A DNA stretch of 64,000 nt from Paenibacillus amylolyticus (GTDB lineage: Bacteria; Bacillota; Bacilli; Paenibacillales; Paenibacillaceae): positions 219,811-283,810 of the forward strand of contig NZ_RIAS01000009.1 of NCBI RefSeq assembly GCF_003719335.1, read 5' to 3'. Positions 7,702 to 16,938 of this stretch are shown piece by piece. The position numbers were made by a program, and so were the translations under genes. The stretch's first letter is position 1, and every line of letters starts with the position of its first letter. The notes beneath the pieces were generated by a model. That model saw only the letters and a list, made by a program, of their open reading frames with translations. It was not told the origin of the DNA and did no database searches.

Positions 7702-8919
7702 TTACAGTATATTCATTTTGTTCGTAATGGGGATTCGAGTGATAAGCGTATATGGGGCGGTGGATTGAACCTCAATGGTACCTCCAATGAACTGTGTGCG
7801 CTGGCGCATACCCTCGTGCCCAAGGCCGGTTGTTACACCTGTATCCAAAAGGGAGTGTGTGCTGCCATCATTACTGATGCTCATACAAATCTCCTGATGT
7901 CCAAAAGCCAGCTGCAAACGAATGGAAGTGGCCTTTCCATGTTTAATGGCATTTGTCACGGCTTCTTTCGCATTTTTGTACAACACAATCTGCGTACTTG
8001 GATAGAGAGCGTGTGGCTGACCAACAATTTCGTAATGGGTCTGTATCCCTGTATCGCGGCCGACTTCCTCTAATAGACGATCCAAAGCGTAGGCATCGGA
8101 TGCATGAAAATCAGGACGAAGTTTATGAAGTGTGTTACGCATATCATCCATACTTGCAGCGAGCTGATCTCGAATCTGCTTGACCATTTCGGTACCCAGT
8201 TCGTTATTCAAGGGTAGCGTGAGCAATGCAGCCTCTGACATCATTTTTGTGCGGATTAGACGATGTCCGATATCATCATGAAGCTGACGGGATATTCGAA
8301 TACGCTCTTCTGCCTGAGCCGCATCTTCTAATTGTTTGGAAAATAACAGCAGTTGTGCACGGGTTTCTTGCAGCTCATAATGCTTATGCCGCAGCTCGTC
8401 ATACACATGCTCCAGTTGTTTACGACGGTTTGCCGCTTTGGCTCCTTGCCAGGAGAGCGCTGCTGTCATCCATAGGAGCAAGTTTACGCCAATGCTTATC
8501 TTCACAGAGTCCGAGAACCAGCTGATGGTGTTCATTTGAACTTCCATGGCTCCAGAACTGAGCGTAGTTGGAGTTGCAACATGCCAATACAGTGCGAGGT
8601 TCGTTGTAATCAGCTGAATCCCTAATATGAACCATCTTATAGATCCACCGAGCCGATACATATAAACATAGAGAGCCGATAGAGAGATGAAAATCATAAA
8701 GGGGCCATACAGCGCCATCAACCAGCTGGCCCACATTATTTCTGCCAGAAATAACAGCGACTGCCCTGCACCTGAACGGGTAAAGCGGTTCGTTACAGCG
8801 AGTAAGGTCGAGATGAGGATGTAAAAGGTGTACAGCGCTTCGCCATGTAAAGGAAGGGTCAAACTGAACAACACAGCAGGTACAACTAATAAACCATATT
8901 GTAGGAATCCCAAGGGCAT
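7702..8919 (-). CDS. Membrane sensor histidine kinase, HisKA_3 (NarL-partner) type
   Basis: The 405-residue protein has an N-terminal membrane module of about five hydrophobic spans (residues 5-155) with little extracellular sequence. This resembles intramembrane-sensing kinases that detect cell-envelope stress. A short coiled linker leads to the HisKA_3 dimerisation box with phospho-acceptor His in RQLHDDIGHRL (about 213-223). The HATPase_c domain follows, with its N-box around NAKEAVTNAIKHG and a G-box in GLGHEGMRQR. The start at 8919 is preceded by AAAGGATG. The pair reads away from the ABC exporter genes across a 237-bp regulatory gap. Confidence 0.9.
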   Translation of the reverse strand: MPLGFLQYGLLVVPAVLFSLTLPLHGEALYTFYILISTLLAVTNRFTRSGAGQSLLFLAEIMWASWLMALYGPFMIFISLSALYVYMYRLGGSIRWFILGIQLITTNLALYWHVATPTTLSSGAMEVQMNTISWFSDSVKISIGVNLLLWMTAALSWQGAKAANRRKQLEHVYDELRHKHYELQETRAQLLLFSKQLEDAAQAEERIRISRQLHDDIGHRLIRTKMMSEAALLTLPLNNELGTEMVKQIRDQLAASMDDMRNTLHKLRPDFHASDAYALDRLLEEVGRDTGIQTHYEIVGQPHALYPSTQIVLYKNAKEAVTNAIKHGKATSIRLQLAFGHQEICMSISNDGSTHSLLDTGVTTGLGHEGMRQRTQFIGGTIEVQSTAPYTLITRIPITNKMNIL

Positions 8920-9040
8920 ATGTAGATGACATCCTTTTTATGCAGATTGAAGAATAAAATGTTTACAGATGGAAGAGAGCCAGGATAGAACTCCCGATAA
9001 CGCATCCTTGATTATAACATAGGCCACCTCAACATCAGGA

Positions 9041-9107
9041 GATGACTTAAGTCACCTTTGAATGATGACTTTATGTACCTTCGCCAAAGGGAGACATTCG
9101 ATACAAT
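9041..9107 (+). promoter_or_regulatory. Candidate response-regulator operator and promoter of the ABC exporter operon
   Basis: TGACTTAAGTCA (9043-9054) is a perfect 12-bp palindrome, and its left half GATGACTT recurs as a direct repeat at 9064-9071, 23 nt downstream. A good -10, TACAAT, lies at 9102-9107 with no consensus -35 at 16-18 nt spacing, which fits an activator-dependent promoter. The palindrome centre would be about 65 nt upstream of the expected start point, a usual activator position. The cognate NarL-type regulator is encoded on the other side of the gap, so it is the obvious candidate. Confidence 0.5.
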
Positions 9108-9156
9108 AGATTTAGGAATATCGCGGTAAGAGCTCATATGGGAGGGGCATACGTAG

Positions 9157-10092
9157 ATGAACATATTGGAAATGGATCACGTTGTAAAACGATACGGCAG
9201 CAAGTTATCGGTGGATCACCTCAACTTAAGTGTGCAAAAGGGAGAGATTTTTGGCCTGCTTGGCCCGAATGGAGCGGGAAAAAGCACCGCCATTAGCATG
9301 ATTGCAGGTCTGCTCAACATGGATCAGGGAGAGATCAGACTGGATGGCATATCGGTGAAGGAGCGACCACTCGATGTGAAGCGTAAGATTGGACTGGTTC
9401 CGCAAGAATTGGCTTTGTATGAAACGATGAGTGCTGCGGATAATGTTACTTTTTTTGCCCGGCTCTATGGATTACGAGGGAAGATGCTCAAAGAAAGAGT
9501 ACAGGAATCTCTTGAATTTGTCGGTTTGCAAGATAAGGCCAAGGATGCTCCATCCACCTTCTCGGGAGGCATGAAACGCAGACTCAACATCGCATGTGCC
9601 CTTAGTCATCGGCCAGATCTGATTATTATGGATGAACCCACCGTGGGCATTGATCCACAATCCCGCAATCACATTCTTGAATCGGTGCGAACGCTCAACA
9701 AGATGGGCTCGACCATCATCTATACAAGTCATTATATGGAGGAGGTTGCAGCGATCAGTAATCGGGTAGCCATCATGGATCAAGGCCGGATTATTGCTTG
9801 TGGAACCGAGGTTGAGCTAAGGGAACGCGTTGCATCGGAGGAAAAAATCGTACTTACCACTTCCGGGATCGATGCCGGTGTTGTGGAAGAACTTAAGCTT
9901 CACCCGCGTGTACGGGCAGTAGAAGTCACCGAAGACACATTAACGATTATGCTGCCTTCGGCACAGCAGGCACTGCAAGATATGCTGTTTATTTGCAGCA
10001 AACATGACGTATCCATTCATTCCCTCCGGGTCGAAGAACCGGATCTCGAAACGCTTTTCCTCAATCTGACCGGGCGTACGCTTCGAGACTAG
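9157..10092 (+). CDS. ABC-2 type exporter ATP-binding protein (LnrL-like)
   Basis: This 311-residue ATPase drives a drug or lipid exporter. Walker A GPNGAGKST is near residues 37-45, the signature FSGGMKRRLNIA near 132-143, Walker B LIIMDEP near 151-157, and the H-loop follows YTSHYMEE. The last roughly 80 residues form the DUF4162-like tail common in drug-exporter ATPases. The start follows GGGAGGGGC by about 9 nt. It is first in a three-gene operon with two ABC-2 permeases and is divergent from a NarL-type two-component system. That set matches B. subtilis lnrJKLMN in gene content, with the two-component genes on the opposite strand. Confidence 0.92.
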   Translation: MNILEMDHVVKRYGSKLSVDHLNLSVQKGEIFGLLGPNGAGKSTAISMIAGLLNMDQGEIRLDGISVKERPLDVKRKIGLVPQELALYETMSAADNVTFFARLYGLRGKMLKERVQESLEFVGLQDKAKDAPSTFSGGMKRRLNIACALSHRPDLIIMDEPTVGIDPQSRNHILESVRTLNKMGSTIIYTSHYMEEVAAISNRVAIMDQGRIIACGTEVELRERVASEEKIVLTTSGIDAGVVEELKLHPRVRAVEVTEDTLTIMLPSAQQALQDMLFICSKHDVSIHSLRVEEPDLETLFLNLTGRTLRD

Positions 10093-10103
10093 GGGGAGAT
10101 GGC

Positions 10104-11294
10104 ATGAGCATATGGCATATTTGTATCTTTGAACTCAGACGTATTCTGAAAATTCGTTCTGTGGTCATTAATTTGTTTATTCTGCCTTTATTATTAATTT
10201 TTATCTTAGGAACGGCATTATCGAGCGCAATGGGAACAGGGAAAGATACTACGCCTGAAACGTTACGCGTGGGGATGGTGCAATCAAATGAAGCGGCGTC
10301 CTCTCCGGTGGGTGAAGCCCTGGAAGCATTTGTAGCTGCACCTGAGGTAGCCCAAATGATCAAGATTAAAAACATGTCTTCGCAGGACGAAACGATTGAT
10401 GCGTTAAAACAAGGAAATCTTGATTTTGCGGTGATCATGACTTCGGATATGGTGCAGCAATGGTTGGCAGGAGAAGCCGTTAAGCTGCAATGGATACTTG
10501 GAAAAGACAACACACTTAATGTCGTGGGGCAGACTTTATTCACTAGCTTTACGGATGGGTTGAATCGACAGGCTGCAATTGCAAAAGTCCTCGGGCCTGA
10601 CACGGTGATGGCGATTGCAACGCAAGATGGCACTGGATCAACCTCTGCAAAGCCGAATATTAAGGTCAGCAGCCCGGGGCACTCCGGTCAATCCTACAGC
10701 GCTTCACAATATTACGCTGCAGCTATGCTGGCGATGTTTATGCTGTACTCTGGTATGACCACTGTCAACAGCCTGTTTACGGAGCGCGACAAACAAACGC
10801 TCGCTCGTCTTCAGGCAACTCCAGTAGGCAATGGAGTGATCTTTGCTGGCAAAGTTGCAGGCAACAGTTTTCTTGCCTTTTTACAAGCGAGTATTATTAT
10901 CGTCATGACCAACCTGTTATTTGGCGTGAATTGGGGTGGTCATCCTTGGTTAATTGTACTGATCTGTATACTTATTACACTGGCGTCAATGACCTTGGGC
11001 ATTATTGTAGCATTGGTTAGTAAAAACGCCGCCTCGGCTAATGCGTTAATGCAGGGTATCATCATCGTAATGACTTTTATTAGCGGCGGATTTACTCCGA
11101 TCGCTATCGATTTTGTACAGCGCATTAGCGAATTCACCGTAAATCATTGGGCGCTTCAAAGTTTTCTTAGTATGATGCTGGATGCAACTATGCGAGAGAT
11201 CATGCACAATATTTTAATGCTCGGGGCTGTATGTGCAGTGCTCGCAGCCGCTGCCGCAGTGATATACAGAAAGGTTGGATACCGTTATGAATAG
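10104..11294 (+). CDS. ABC-2 type exporter permease (LnrM-like)
   Basis: The 396-residue protein has the ABC-2 layout: one N-terminal membrane span (about residues 20-42), a large extracellular loop (about 45-205), then five spans in the C-terminal half. The TERDKQTLARLQATPV segment before the membrane domain is the typical coupling region. It probably forms a heterodimer with the next permease. The start follows AGGGGGAGATGGC closely, and its end overlaps the next gene by 8 nt. Confidence 0.9.
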   Translation: MSIWHICIFELRRILKIRSVVINLFILPLLLIFILGTALSSAMGTGKDTTPETLRVGMVQSNEAASSPVGEALEAFVAAPEVAQMIKIKNMSSQDETIDALKQGNLDFAVIMTSDMVQQWLAGEAVKLQWILGKDNTLNVVGQTLFTSFTDGLNRQAAIAKVLGPDTVMAIATQDGTGSTSAKPNIKVSSPGHSGQSYSASQYYAAAMLAMFMLYSGMTTVNSLFTERDKQTLARLQATPVGNGVIFAGKVAGNSFLAFLQASIIIVMTNLLFGVNWGGHPWLIVLICILITLASMTLGIIVALVSKNAASANALMQGIIIVMTFISGGFTPIAIDFVQRISEFTVNHWALQSFLSMMLDATMREIMHNILMLGAVCAVLAAAAAVIYRKVGYRYE

Positions 11295-12462
11295 TCTGCA
11301 TATCGCTTGGCTAATGATTCGGAGAACACTGGGGCGTAAACGTGGGTTTGTTGCATTTTTACTGCTGCCATGTCTTGTTGTGACAGGTGCAGTTGCTCTT
11401 TTTGGAAGTGATCAGGCAAGCCGTGCGGTTGTTTCTTATGTCAATATGGATGAGGGGATTGCAGGATCATGGATGATCAACGAGCTCGCTCGCACGGAGG
11501 ATTACAGCTTCAAAGCTGTGAGTAACGAGGCGGAAGTGAAGTCTGATATCGTTCGGCAAAAAGGAAGCATGGGAATTGTGATTCCCGCCAATTACACCCA
11601 ATCGTTGTTACAGGGCAAACCCGCAGAGATCCAGTGGATTGAAATGCGTGTCAGCGAAAGCTCATACATCCTTCGGGCAGCCGCCGAAGGGGTTGCTGAT
11701 GGGTTGAAACAATCTGCTGTTGCGGTACAAACATCTTCTTCCTTGTCGCCTGCTAACGCTGACGCTAAGAGTCAGGATGATAAACTCGCACAGCTCCTGC
11801 AAGAGATTGGGAGACATCATCTATCTGGAGAAGCATTACATTTACAGCTGTATCCAAAGCCAGGTTTAAATAACGTGACCGGATTCACGATTATGTTCAT
11901 GATGGGACTGTTAACGAGTGCGGTGGCTGTTATTATGGATGATCGAAAGCAGCGTACGATGGCTCGCATGTATACCGCTCCAGTTAGGTCATATGAGATC
12001 GCGCTAGGAAATTTTCTGGGTAGTCTTGCGATTGGAGTCATCCAGATTACGCTCGTGCTCGGCATAAGCCGATGGGTGCTGCATTATGATGCAGGGATTC
12101 CGTTTGGTATTCACTTTCTGATTCTTGGAGCATTTATGCTGGTATCGATGGGATTAGCTAGTGCTGTGAGCGGCTTGATTCGTGAATCGAAAAATGCAAG
12201 TATGTTGAACTCACTCATCATTGTACCCACTTGTATGATTGGTGGCTGCTTCTGGCCGTTATCCATCATGCCGGAGTATATGCAGAAGCTGGCGAACTTC
12301 GTGCCGCAAAAATGGACGATTCAGGCAGTCGAAACGATCTCTGCCGGAGGTGAGTTGGCCGACATCACCTTGCCATTACTGATTCTGTTCGCTATGGCTG
12401 TGATTCTGCTGGCTGTCGGTTCCGTGATTCTTCGTCCCAATCAACCGGGGACGGATGCGTAA
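11287..12462 (+). CDS. ABC-2 type exporter permease (LnrN-like)
   Basis: This is the second ABC-2 permease, 391 residues, with the same topology as its neighbour: one span near residues 17-38, an extracellular loop to about 195, then five spans. The coupling segment MDDRKQRTMARMYTAP is present. The ATG at 11287 is chosen because GAAAGG lies 12 nt upstream, whereas a TTG at 11275 would sit on the ribosome binding site. Overlap with the upstream permease indicates translational coupling and equal dosage, as expected for a heterodimer. Confidence 0.9.
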   Translation: MNSLHIAWLMIRRTLGRKRGFVAFLLLPCLVVTGAVALFGSDQASRAVVSYVNMDEGIAGSWMINELARTEDYSFKAVSNEAEVKSDIVRQKGSMGIVIPANYTQSLLQGKPAEIQWIEMRVSESSYILRAAAEGVADGLKQSAVAVQTSSSLSPANADAKSQDDKLAQLLQEIGRHHLSGEALHLQLYPKPGLNNVTGFTIMFMMGLLTSAVAVIMDDRKQRTMARMYTAPVRSYEIALGNFLGSLAIGVIQITLVLGISRWVLHYDAGIPFGIHFLILGAFMLVSMGLASAVSGLIRESKNASMLNSLIIVPTCMIGGCFWPLSIMPEYMQKLANFVPQKWTIQAVETISAGGELADITLPLLILFAMAVILLAVGSVILRPNQPGTDA

Positions 12463-12577
12463 ATTGGTGGCGGCGTAATTATTGATGAGATTAACAATGA
12501 AAAGGAGAAGAGATAGAGGGAGTAAGGGTTAAGAGTTAACGTGGGGGCAAGAGCAAGAGCAGTTGAAGATGCACTAG

Positions 12578-12622
12578 AAAAAGCACGTCTGCCGAGATGA
12601 ATGCGGTATAACGTGCTTTTTA
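12578..12622. terminator. Bidirectional terminator between exporter operon and motB
   Basis: AAAAAGCACGT (12578-12588) pairs with ACGTGCTTTTT (12611-12621), with an inner CCG/CGG pairing. It is flanked by an A-run and a T-run, so it can serve the exporter operon (plus) and motAB (minus). Confidence 0.8.
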
Positions 12623-12701
12623 CTGTGTTGTTTTTTTATATCATTAGTTCGTATAGTCGGTCATAGAGATCGAAATCTGGCTTGTATTTTTTTGCAACTG
12701 A

Positions 12702-13541
12702 CTATGGCTGTAATTGGCGAAGTACCGTAATTTCAACCCGGCGGTTCTTCTGTCTTCCAGCGGCTGTTGTATTGTCTCCGGTTGGTCTGGTATCCGCATA
12801 CCCTGCGTATTGGAAGTGGTCTGGATCAAGCTTCTCCTGATCCAGGAAAAAGCGAAGTACCGATAAGGCTCGCTCACCGGAAAGCTCCCAGTTATCCTTG
12901 TACGTGGAATTGGCTCCGATCGGAATGTTATCCGTGTGCCCCTCAATACTGACCACCATTTGAAGATTACGAAATAAACTGGCGAGTTTGCTAAGTGTAG
13001 GCGCAGCATCCTTTTTCAAGGCAGCTTGTCCTTGATCAAACAGAAAACGGTCACTGAGCGTAATGGAGATACCTTGCGGTTTGTCCGCCACGAAAATTTG
13101 ATTATCCAGTTTATTATCTTCGATATATTGGGTAATCACATTAAACAGATTTTGTAATTCCTGCTCCTGAGTCCTGAATTGTTCTTCCCGTTCCGTGAGG
13201 GGACGGTCGTTGTCATCCGGGGTATCTTTGCCCGAATCGGATGATGAATTCTCATCATCCTCTGAGCTTCCCTGAACTTGGGATGAGGGGTTCTTGGTGA
13301 TGGTTTGACCTGGTGTCTCGCCGAGTCCGTTCCCCAGTTCAAGAATGGAGTCCGATTTATTAAAAGTGCTTTGAAGGGACTGGGTCACGACGTCATATTT
13401 ACCGGTATCCAGATTGCTCATGGCGTACATGATCACAAAAAAAATCAGCAACAACGTAATGAGATCCGCATAGGTAATCATCCAGCGATCCCGATGGTCA
13501 GCAGCTTCGCGTTTGGCACGACGTTTACTGCGACGACTCAT
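12702..13541 (-). CDS. motB: Flagellar stator protein MotB (OmpA-like peptidoglycan anchor)
   Basis: MotB anchors the flagellar stator to the wall and provides the ion-binding aspartate. The 279-residue protein starts with a basic region. One membrane span follows with the conserved Asp in ITYADLITLLLIFFVIMYAM (about residues 24-43). Then comes a long acidic, Ser/Asp-rich linker (about 65-115) and an OmpA/MotB domain (about 150-275) with peptidoglycan-binding residues in EGHTDNIPIG and the downstream RA..V..F helix. A strong AAAGGAGGG site precedes the ATG, which lies within the end of motA (17-nt overlap). Whether the pair uses protons or sodium (MotAB or MotPS type) cannot be decided here. 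Confidence 0.93.
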   Translation of the reverse strand: MSRRSKRRAKREAADHRDRWMITYADLITLLLIFFVIMYAMSNLDTGKYDVVTQSLQSTFNKSDSILELGNGLGETPGQTITKNPSSQVQGSSEDDENSSSDSGKDTPDDNDRPLTEREEQFRTQEQELQNLFNVITQYIEDNKLDNQIFVADKPQGISITLSDRFLFDQGQAALKKDAAPTLSKLASLFRNLQMVVSIEGHTDNIPIGANSTYKDNWELSGERALSVLRFFLDQEKLDPDHFQYAGYADTRPTGDNTTAAGRQKNRRVEITVLRQLQP

Positions 13542-14325
13542 CTAATCCCTCCTTTGCGAGCGGAGATTGCAAGACCTGACGATGTGAGAGTGTAAAAGAC
13601 TCTAGTCGTTTGCGAACGAGCTGTGGATTTTCACCATTTTGAATGGCAAGCACTCCTTCGAGCATCATCTCCATTTCTTGCACCTCGTCAGCACCTCTGG
13701 ATTTGATTTTGGAGGCGATAGGTAAAAAGATGAGATTAGCACTGGCAACCCCATAGAGAGTAGCTGTAAAGGCAACGGCAATGGCTGGTCCGAGTCCGGT
13801 TGGATCGGTTAAGCTTCCGAGTACCTGGATAAGTCCCATTACGGTTCCGATGATCCCCATTGTTGGGGCATAACCGCCGGCAGATTCAAATATTTTGGCA
13901 TAACTCTCATGCTTCTGCTCTACAGAATCAATTTCCATCTCTAGAATCTGCCGAACAACATCCGGGTCTGTACCGTCGACAACCATCTGGATGCCATCTT
14001 GCAAAAAGGGATGGGGATGATCCACGACTCTGCGTTCCAGAGCAAGCACACCGGATCTGCGGGCAATGGATGACATTTCGATCAGTTCTTCAACCCATTG
14101 TTTGGAATCCTGAGCACGACGTCCAAACGCCATGCGTAAAGCAGCAGGGATCGTTCGCAAACGATGTGCAGGGAAGCTGGCTACAACGGCAGCAATGGTG
14201 CCGCCGAACACGATTAGAGCAGCCGTTTTTTGCAACAGGCCAGACAGTTGACCGCCTTCCCACAAAAAACCGCTGATAACTGCGGCAATTCCGGCAATTA
14301 TACCGATAAGTGTCGCAATATCCAT
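13525..14325 (-). CDS. motA: Flagellar stator protein MotA/MotP
   Basis: The 266-residue protein has the four spans of the MotA family: two near the N-terminus (about 5-22 and 33-52) and two near 150-170 and 182-205, separated by a cytoplasmic loop. The loop carries charged residues (RRSGVLALERRV, EMEIDSVEQKH) that contact FliG in homologues. The GYAPTMGIIGTVMGLIQVLG segment is the MotA/ExbB signature. AGGAGTGGG precedes the ATG. It is co-transcribed with motB; no sigma-D-type promoter is obvious in the short gap shared with uvrB. Confidence 0.92.
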   Translation of the reverse strand: MDIATLIGIIAGIAAVISGFLWEGGQLSGLLQKTAALIVFGGTIAAVVASFPAHRLRTIPAALRMAFGRRAQDSKQWVEELIEMSSIARRSGVLALERRVVDHPHPFLQDGIQMVVDGTDPDVVRQILEMEIDSVEQKHESYAKIFESAGGYAPTMGIIGTVMGLIQVLGSLTDPTGLGPAIAVAFTATLYGVASANLIFLPIASKIKSRGADEVQEMEMMLEGVLAIQNGENPQLVRKRLESFTLSHRQVLQSPLAKEGLDESSQ

Positions 14326-14356
14326 AAATTAACCCACTCCTATCTTCATTTCACGT

Positions 14357-14405
14357 TTGCATCACTAAAACGAACAAGGTATAATTGAACGGGAACAAAT
14401 ATTCC
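14357..14405 (+). promoter_or_regulatory. uvrB promoter with LexA-like box at the start point
   Basis: TTGCAT (14357-14362) and TATAAT (14380-14385) are 17 nt apart, a good sigma-A promoter. GGAACAAATATTCC (14392-14405) lies right where transcription should start and matches the Bacillus LexA consensus CGAAC-N4-GTTCG at seven of ten positions. uvrB is an SOS gene in B. subtilis, so LexA control is plausible, but the box is imperfect. Confidence 0.6.
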
Positions 14406-14494
14406 TATTACTATAAGTTTTCCCAACTGGAAATTCGGGGAACTTCGACAATATATAGTGACTATTATTTTAGACGATAGGGTGAGATACGGCA

Positions 14495-16486
14495 ATGAGC
14501 GATATTATCATGAGCGACAAAACGTTCGAAATCGAGTCAGAGTTTTCTCCCCAGGGTGATCAGCCTGCAGCCATTAAAGAATTGGTAAAGGGTGTTCAGG
14601 AAGGGAAGAGATACCAGACGCTTTTGGGTGCAACGGGTACGGGCAAGACGTTTACTATTGCACAGACCATTGCCAAATTGCAGCGGCCCACGTTGATTAT
14701 TGCGCACAATAAGACACTGGCAGCACAGCTGGCGAGTGAGTTCAAAGAATTTTTTCCAAATAATATGGTTGAGTATTTTGTCAGTTATTACGACTACTAC
14801 CAGCCAGAAGCCTATATTCCTTCCTCAGATACGTATATCGAGAAGGATTCGAGCATTAATGAAGAGATTGATAAGCTGCGGCATGCCGCGACCAGTTCGT
14901 TGTTCGAACGTCGTGATGTCATTATCGTAGCGAGCGTATCCTGTATATATGGTTTGGGATCACCTCATGACTACTCCAGTATGTTGTTGTCTCTGCGAGT
15001 AGGGATGGAGAAGCCACGCAATCAGATTCTGTCCCGTCTTGTAGAGATACAGTATCAGCGGAATGATATTAACTTTGTACGTGGTACGTTCCGTGTCCGT
15101 GGCGATGTTATTGAGATTTTCCCTGCCTCCAAGGGTGAACATGCCATTCGTGTAGAGCTGTTTGGGGACGAGATCGAGAAAATTACCGAGATAGACGTCT
15201 TAACCGGTGAATTAATCGGTGAGCGAGAGCATATTGCTATTTTCCCGGCATCTCACTTCGTAACTCAAGAAGAAACGATGCGTGTGGCGCTGGTGAATAT
15301 AGAACGTGAATTGGAAGAAAGGCTTGAAGTATTGCGTGAGCAAGGCAAGTTGCTGGAAGCGCAGCGACTGGAGCAGCGTACACGTTACGATATCGAGATG
15401 ATGAAGGAAGTCGGATTCTGTTCGGGGATCGAGAACTATTCCGGACCGCTGACCTTCCGTGAACGCGGGGATACACCATATACACTAATGGATTATTTCC
15501 CGGATGATATGTTGATCGTGGTGGATGAGTCTCACGTCACATTGCCGCAGATCCGCGCGATGTACAATGGTGACCAAGCGAGGAAGACTGTACTAGTGGA
15601 TCACGGTTTCCGTTTGCCTTCTGCACTGGATAACCGTCCGCTTAAGTTTGAAGAGTTTGAAGAAAAGATGAACCAGATCATCTATGTATCGGCGACACCG
15701 GGACCTTACGAAATTGAGCATACCGATACGATGGTTCAGCAGATCATTCGTCCTACTGGCCTGCTTGATCCTGTTATTGAGCTGCGTCCGACGAAAGGAC
15801 AGATTGATGATCTGATTGCAGAGATTAACGACCGGATTGCCAAAGACGAGCGGGTGCTGATCACTACGCTGACCAAGAAGATGTCGGAAGACCTGACGGA
15901 TTACCTGAAGGAAGTTGGCATTAAGGTTAGATATCTGCACTCAGAGATTAAAACACTGGAACGGATGTCGATTCTGCGTGATCTGAGGCTGGGTACCTTC
16001 CATGTATTGATTGGAATTAACTTGCTCCGGGAAGGTCTGGATTTGCCGGAGGTTTCACTCGTTGCTATTCTGGATGCGGATAAGGAAGGTTTCCTGCGTT
16101 CCGAGCGTTCCCTGATTCAGACGATTGGGCGTGCCGCAAGGAACAGTGAGGGTAAAGTTATTTTGTATGGCGACAAAGTGACAGATTCCATGGATAAAGC
16201 GATAAAAGAGACGGAGAGACGCCGTACCATTCAGATGGAATACAATGAGAAACATGGCATCACACCGCAGACGATTCGCAAAAAAGTGCGTGATGTCATT
16301 GAGGCAACGAAGGTTGCCGAATCCAAAAACGAGTATCTGACTGGCGCCGCCGAGAAGATGTCGAAGAAGGAGCGCCAATCGCTGATCCAGCGTTTGGAAG
16401 CAGAGATGAAAGACGCAGCCAAAAACTTGCAGTTTGAGCGTGCAGCCGAGCTTCGTGATGCACTGCTGGAGCTGCGAGCAGAATAG
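14495..16486 (+). CDS. uvrB: Excinuclease ABC subunit B
   Basis: UvrB is the damage-verifying helicase-like subunit of nucleotide excision repair. At 663 residues it has the family length. It shows Walker A GATGTGKT (about 45-52), the tyrosine-rich beta-hairpin beginning [14 protein letters not shown] that inserts into DNA, the DEAD-like VDESH motif, and the helicase motif QTIGRAARN. The C-terminal UVR domain (about 625-660) binds UvrC. The ATG at 14495 has AGGGTGAG 8 nt upstream; an ATG five codons later is an alternative. It sits 3' of its own promoter, divergent from motAB. Confidence 0.98.
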   Translation: MSDIIMSDKTFEIESEFSPQGDQPAAIKELVKGVQEGKRYQTLLGATGTGKTFTIAQTIAKLQRPTLIIAHNKTLAAQLASEFKEFFPNNMVEYFVSYYDYYQPEAYIPSSDTYIEKDSSINEEIDKLRHAATSSLFERRDVIIVASVSCIYGLGSPHDYSSMLLSLRVGMEKPRNQILSRLVEIQYQRNDINFVRGTFRVRGDVIEIFPASKGEHAIRVELFGDEIEKITEIDVLTGELIGEREHIAIFPASHFVTQEETMRVALVNIERELEERLEVLREQGKLLEAQRLEQRTRYDIEMMKEVGFCSGIENYSGPLTFRERGDTPYTLMDYFPDDMLIVVDESHVTLPQIRAMYNGDQARKTVLVDHGFRLPSALDNRPLKFEEFEEKMNQIIYVSATPGPYEIEHTDTMVQQIIRPTGLLDPVIELRPTKGQIDDLIAEINDRIAKDERVLITTLTKKMSEDLTDYLKEVGIKVRYLHSEIKTLERMSILRDLRLGTFHVLIGINLLREGLDLPEVSLVAILDADKEGFLRSERSLIQTIGRAARNSEGKVILYGDKVTDSMDKAIKETERRRTIQMEYNEKHGITPQTIRKKVRDVIEATKVAESKNEYLTGAAEKMSKKERQSLIQRLEAEMKDAAKNLQFERAAELRDALLELRAE

Positions 16487-16529
16487 AGGAATTCGATAGA
16501 GTAAGCTTCGTTGATTGAACATGGATGAT

Positions 16530-16560
16530 AAGAGAACGGCCAGTTTGGCCGTTCTCTTAT
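16530..16560 (+). terminator. Terminator-like hairpin after uvrB
   Basis: AAGAGAACGGCCA and TGGCCGTTCTCTTA form a nearly perfect 12-13-bp stem with a tiny loop. The T-run afterwards is short, so termination strength is uncertain. Confidence 0.65.
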
Positions 16561-16617
16561 TGAGTAAATTCAAGTAAATAAATGTATCCGTTGACCCGAT
16601 AATAAGACATGTTGAAA

Positions 16618-16646
16618 TTGCAAAATCAGGTCTATACTGATATAAA
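16618..16646 (+). promoter_or_regulatory. Candidate sigma-A promoter for uvrA
   Basis: TTGCAA (16618-16623) and TATAAA (16641-16646) are 17 nt apart in the uvrB-uvrA gap. If used, transcription would start about 15 nt before repeat copy B, so the repeat would form most of the uvrA leader RNA. Confidence 0.5.
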
Positions 16647-16666
16647 TGACGATTTTGGTTAAGAGG

Positions 16667-16910
16667 TTTATATGTAAGTTGAATTAATCATTTACACAGA
16701 AACGGAGAGGACAGAAAAAAACCTGAAAAAGCGGAGCGTTCGCCTCAAAGCTTTCTAATAAGAAAGCTACATCGGAAGCGTAAGCTTATCAACAGATTTT
16801 TCCCCTTAATAAAAAGAGATCAAAAAAATCTGGGGATAACAGCTACTCTCCAGGTTATTCTGCCATTGGAGTGTACACGTGTAAATAATCAATAGTTCAA
16901 CTTATATAAA
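16667..16910 (+). repeat. Structured interspersed repeat, copy B (leader of uvrA)
   Basis: This is the best-preserved copy. The left arm 16667-16697 (TATGTAAGTTGAATTA... ending TTTACAC) pairs with the right arm 16879-16910 (GTGTAAATAATC...TTCAACTTATATAAA). Internal pairings are ACAGAAAAAAACCT with AGGTTATTCTGCC, the hairpins GCG.../CGC and AGCTTTC/GAAAGCT, and a perfect CAGATTTTT with AAAAATCTG. The core AAATCTGGGGATAAC is identical to the other copies. Together with the terminator and promoter it fills the 452-bp uvrB-uvrA gap, ending 28 nt before the uvrA start. There is no open reading frame. Confidence 0.78.
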
Positions 16911-16938
16911 TAGAAAAGCAATGAGAGGATGAATACCA

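Noticed and set aside
14341..14494. Sigma-D flagellar promoter before motAB
   Set aside because: No TAAA-N15-GCCGATAT-like sequence was found on the minus strand in the shared gap.
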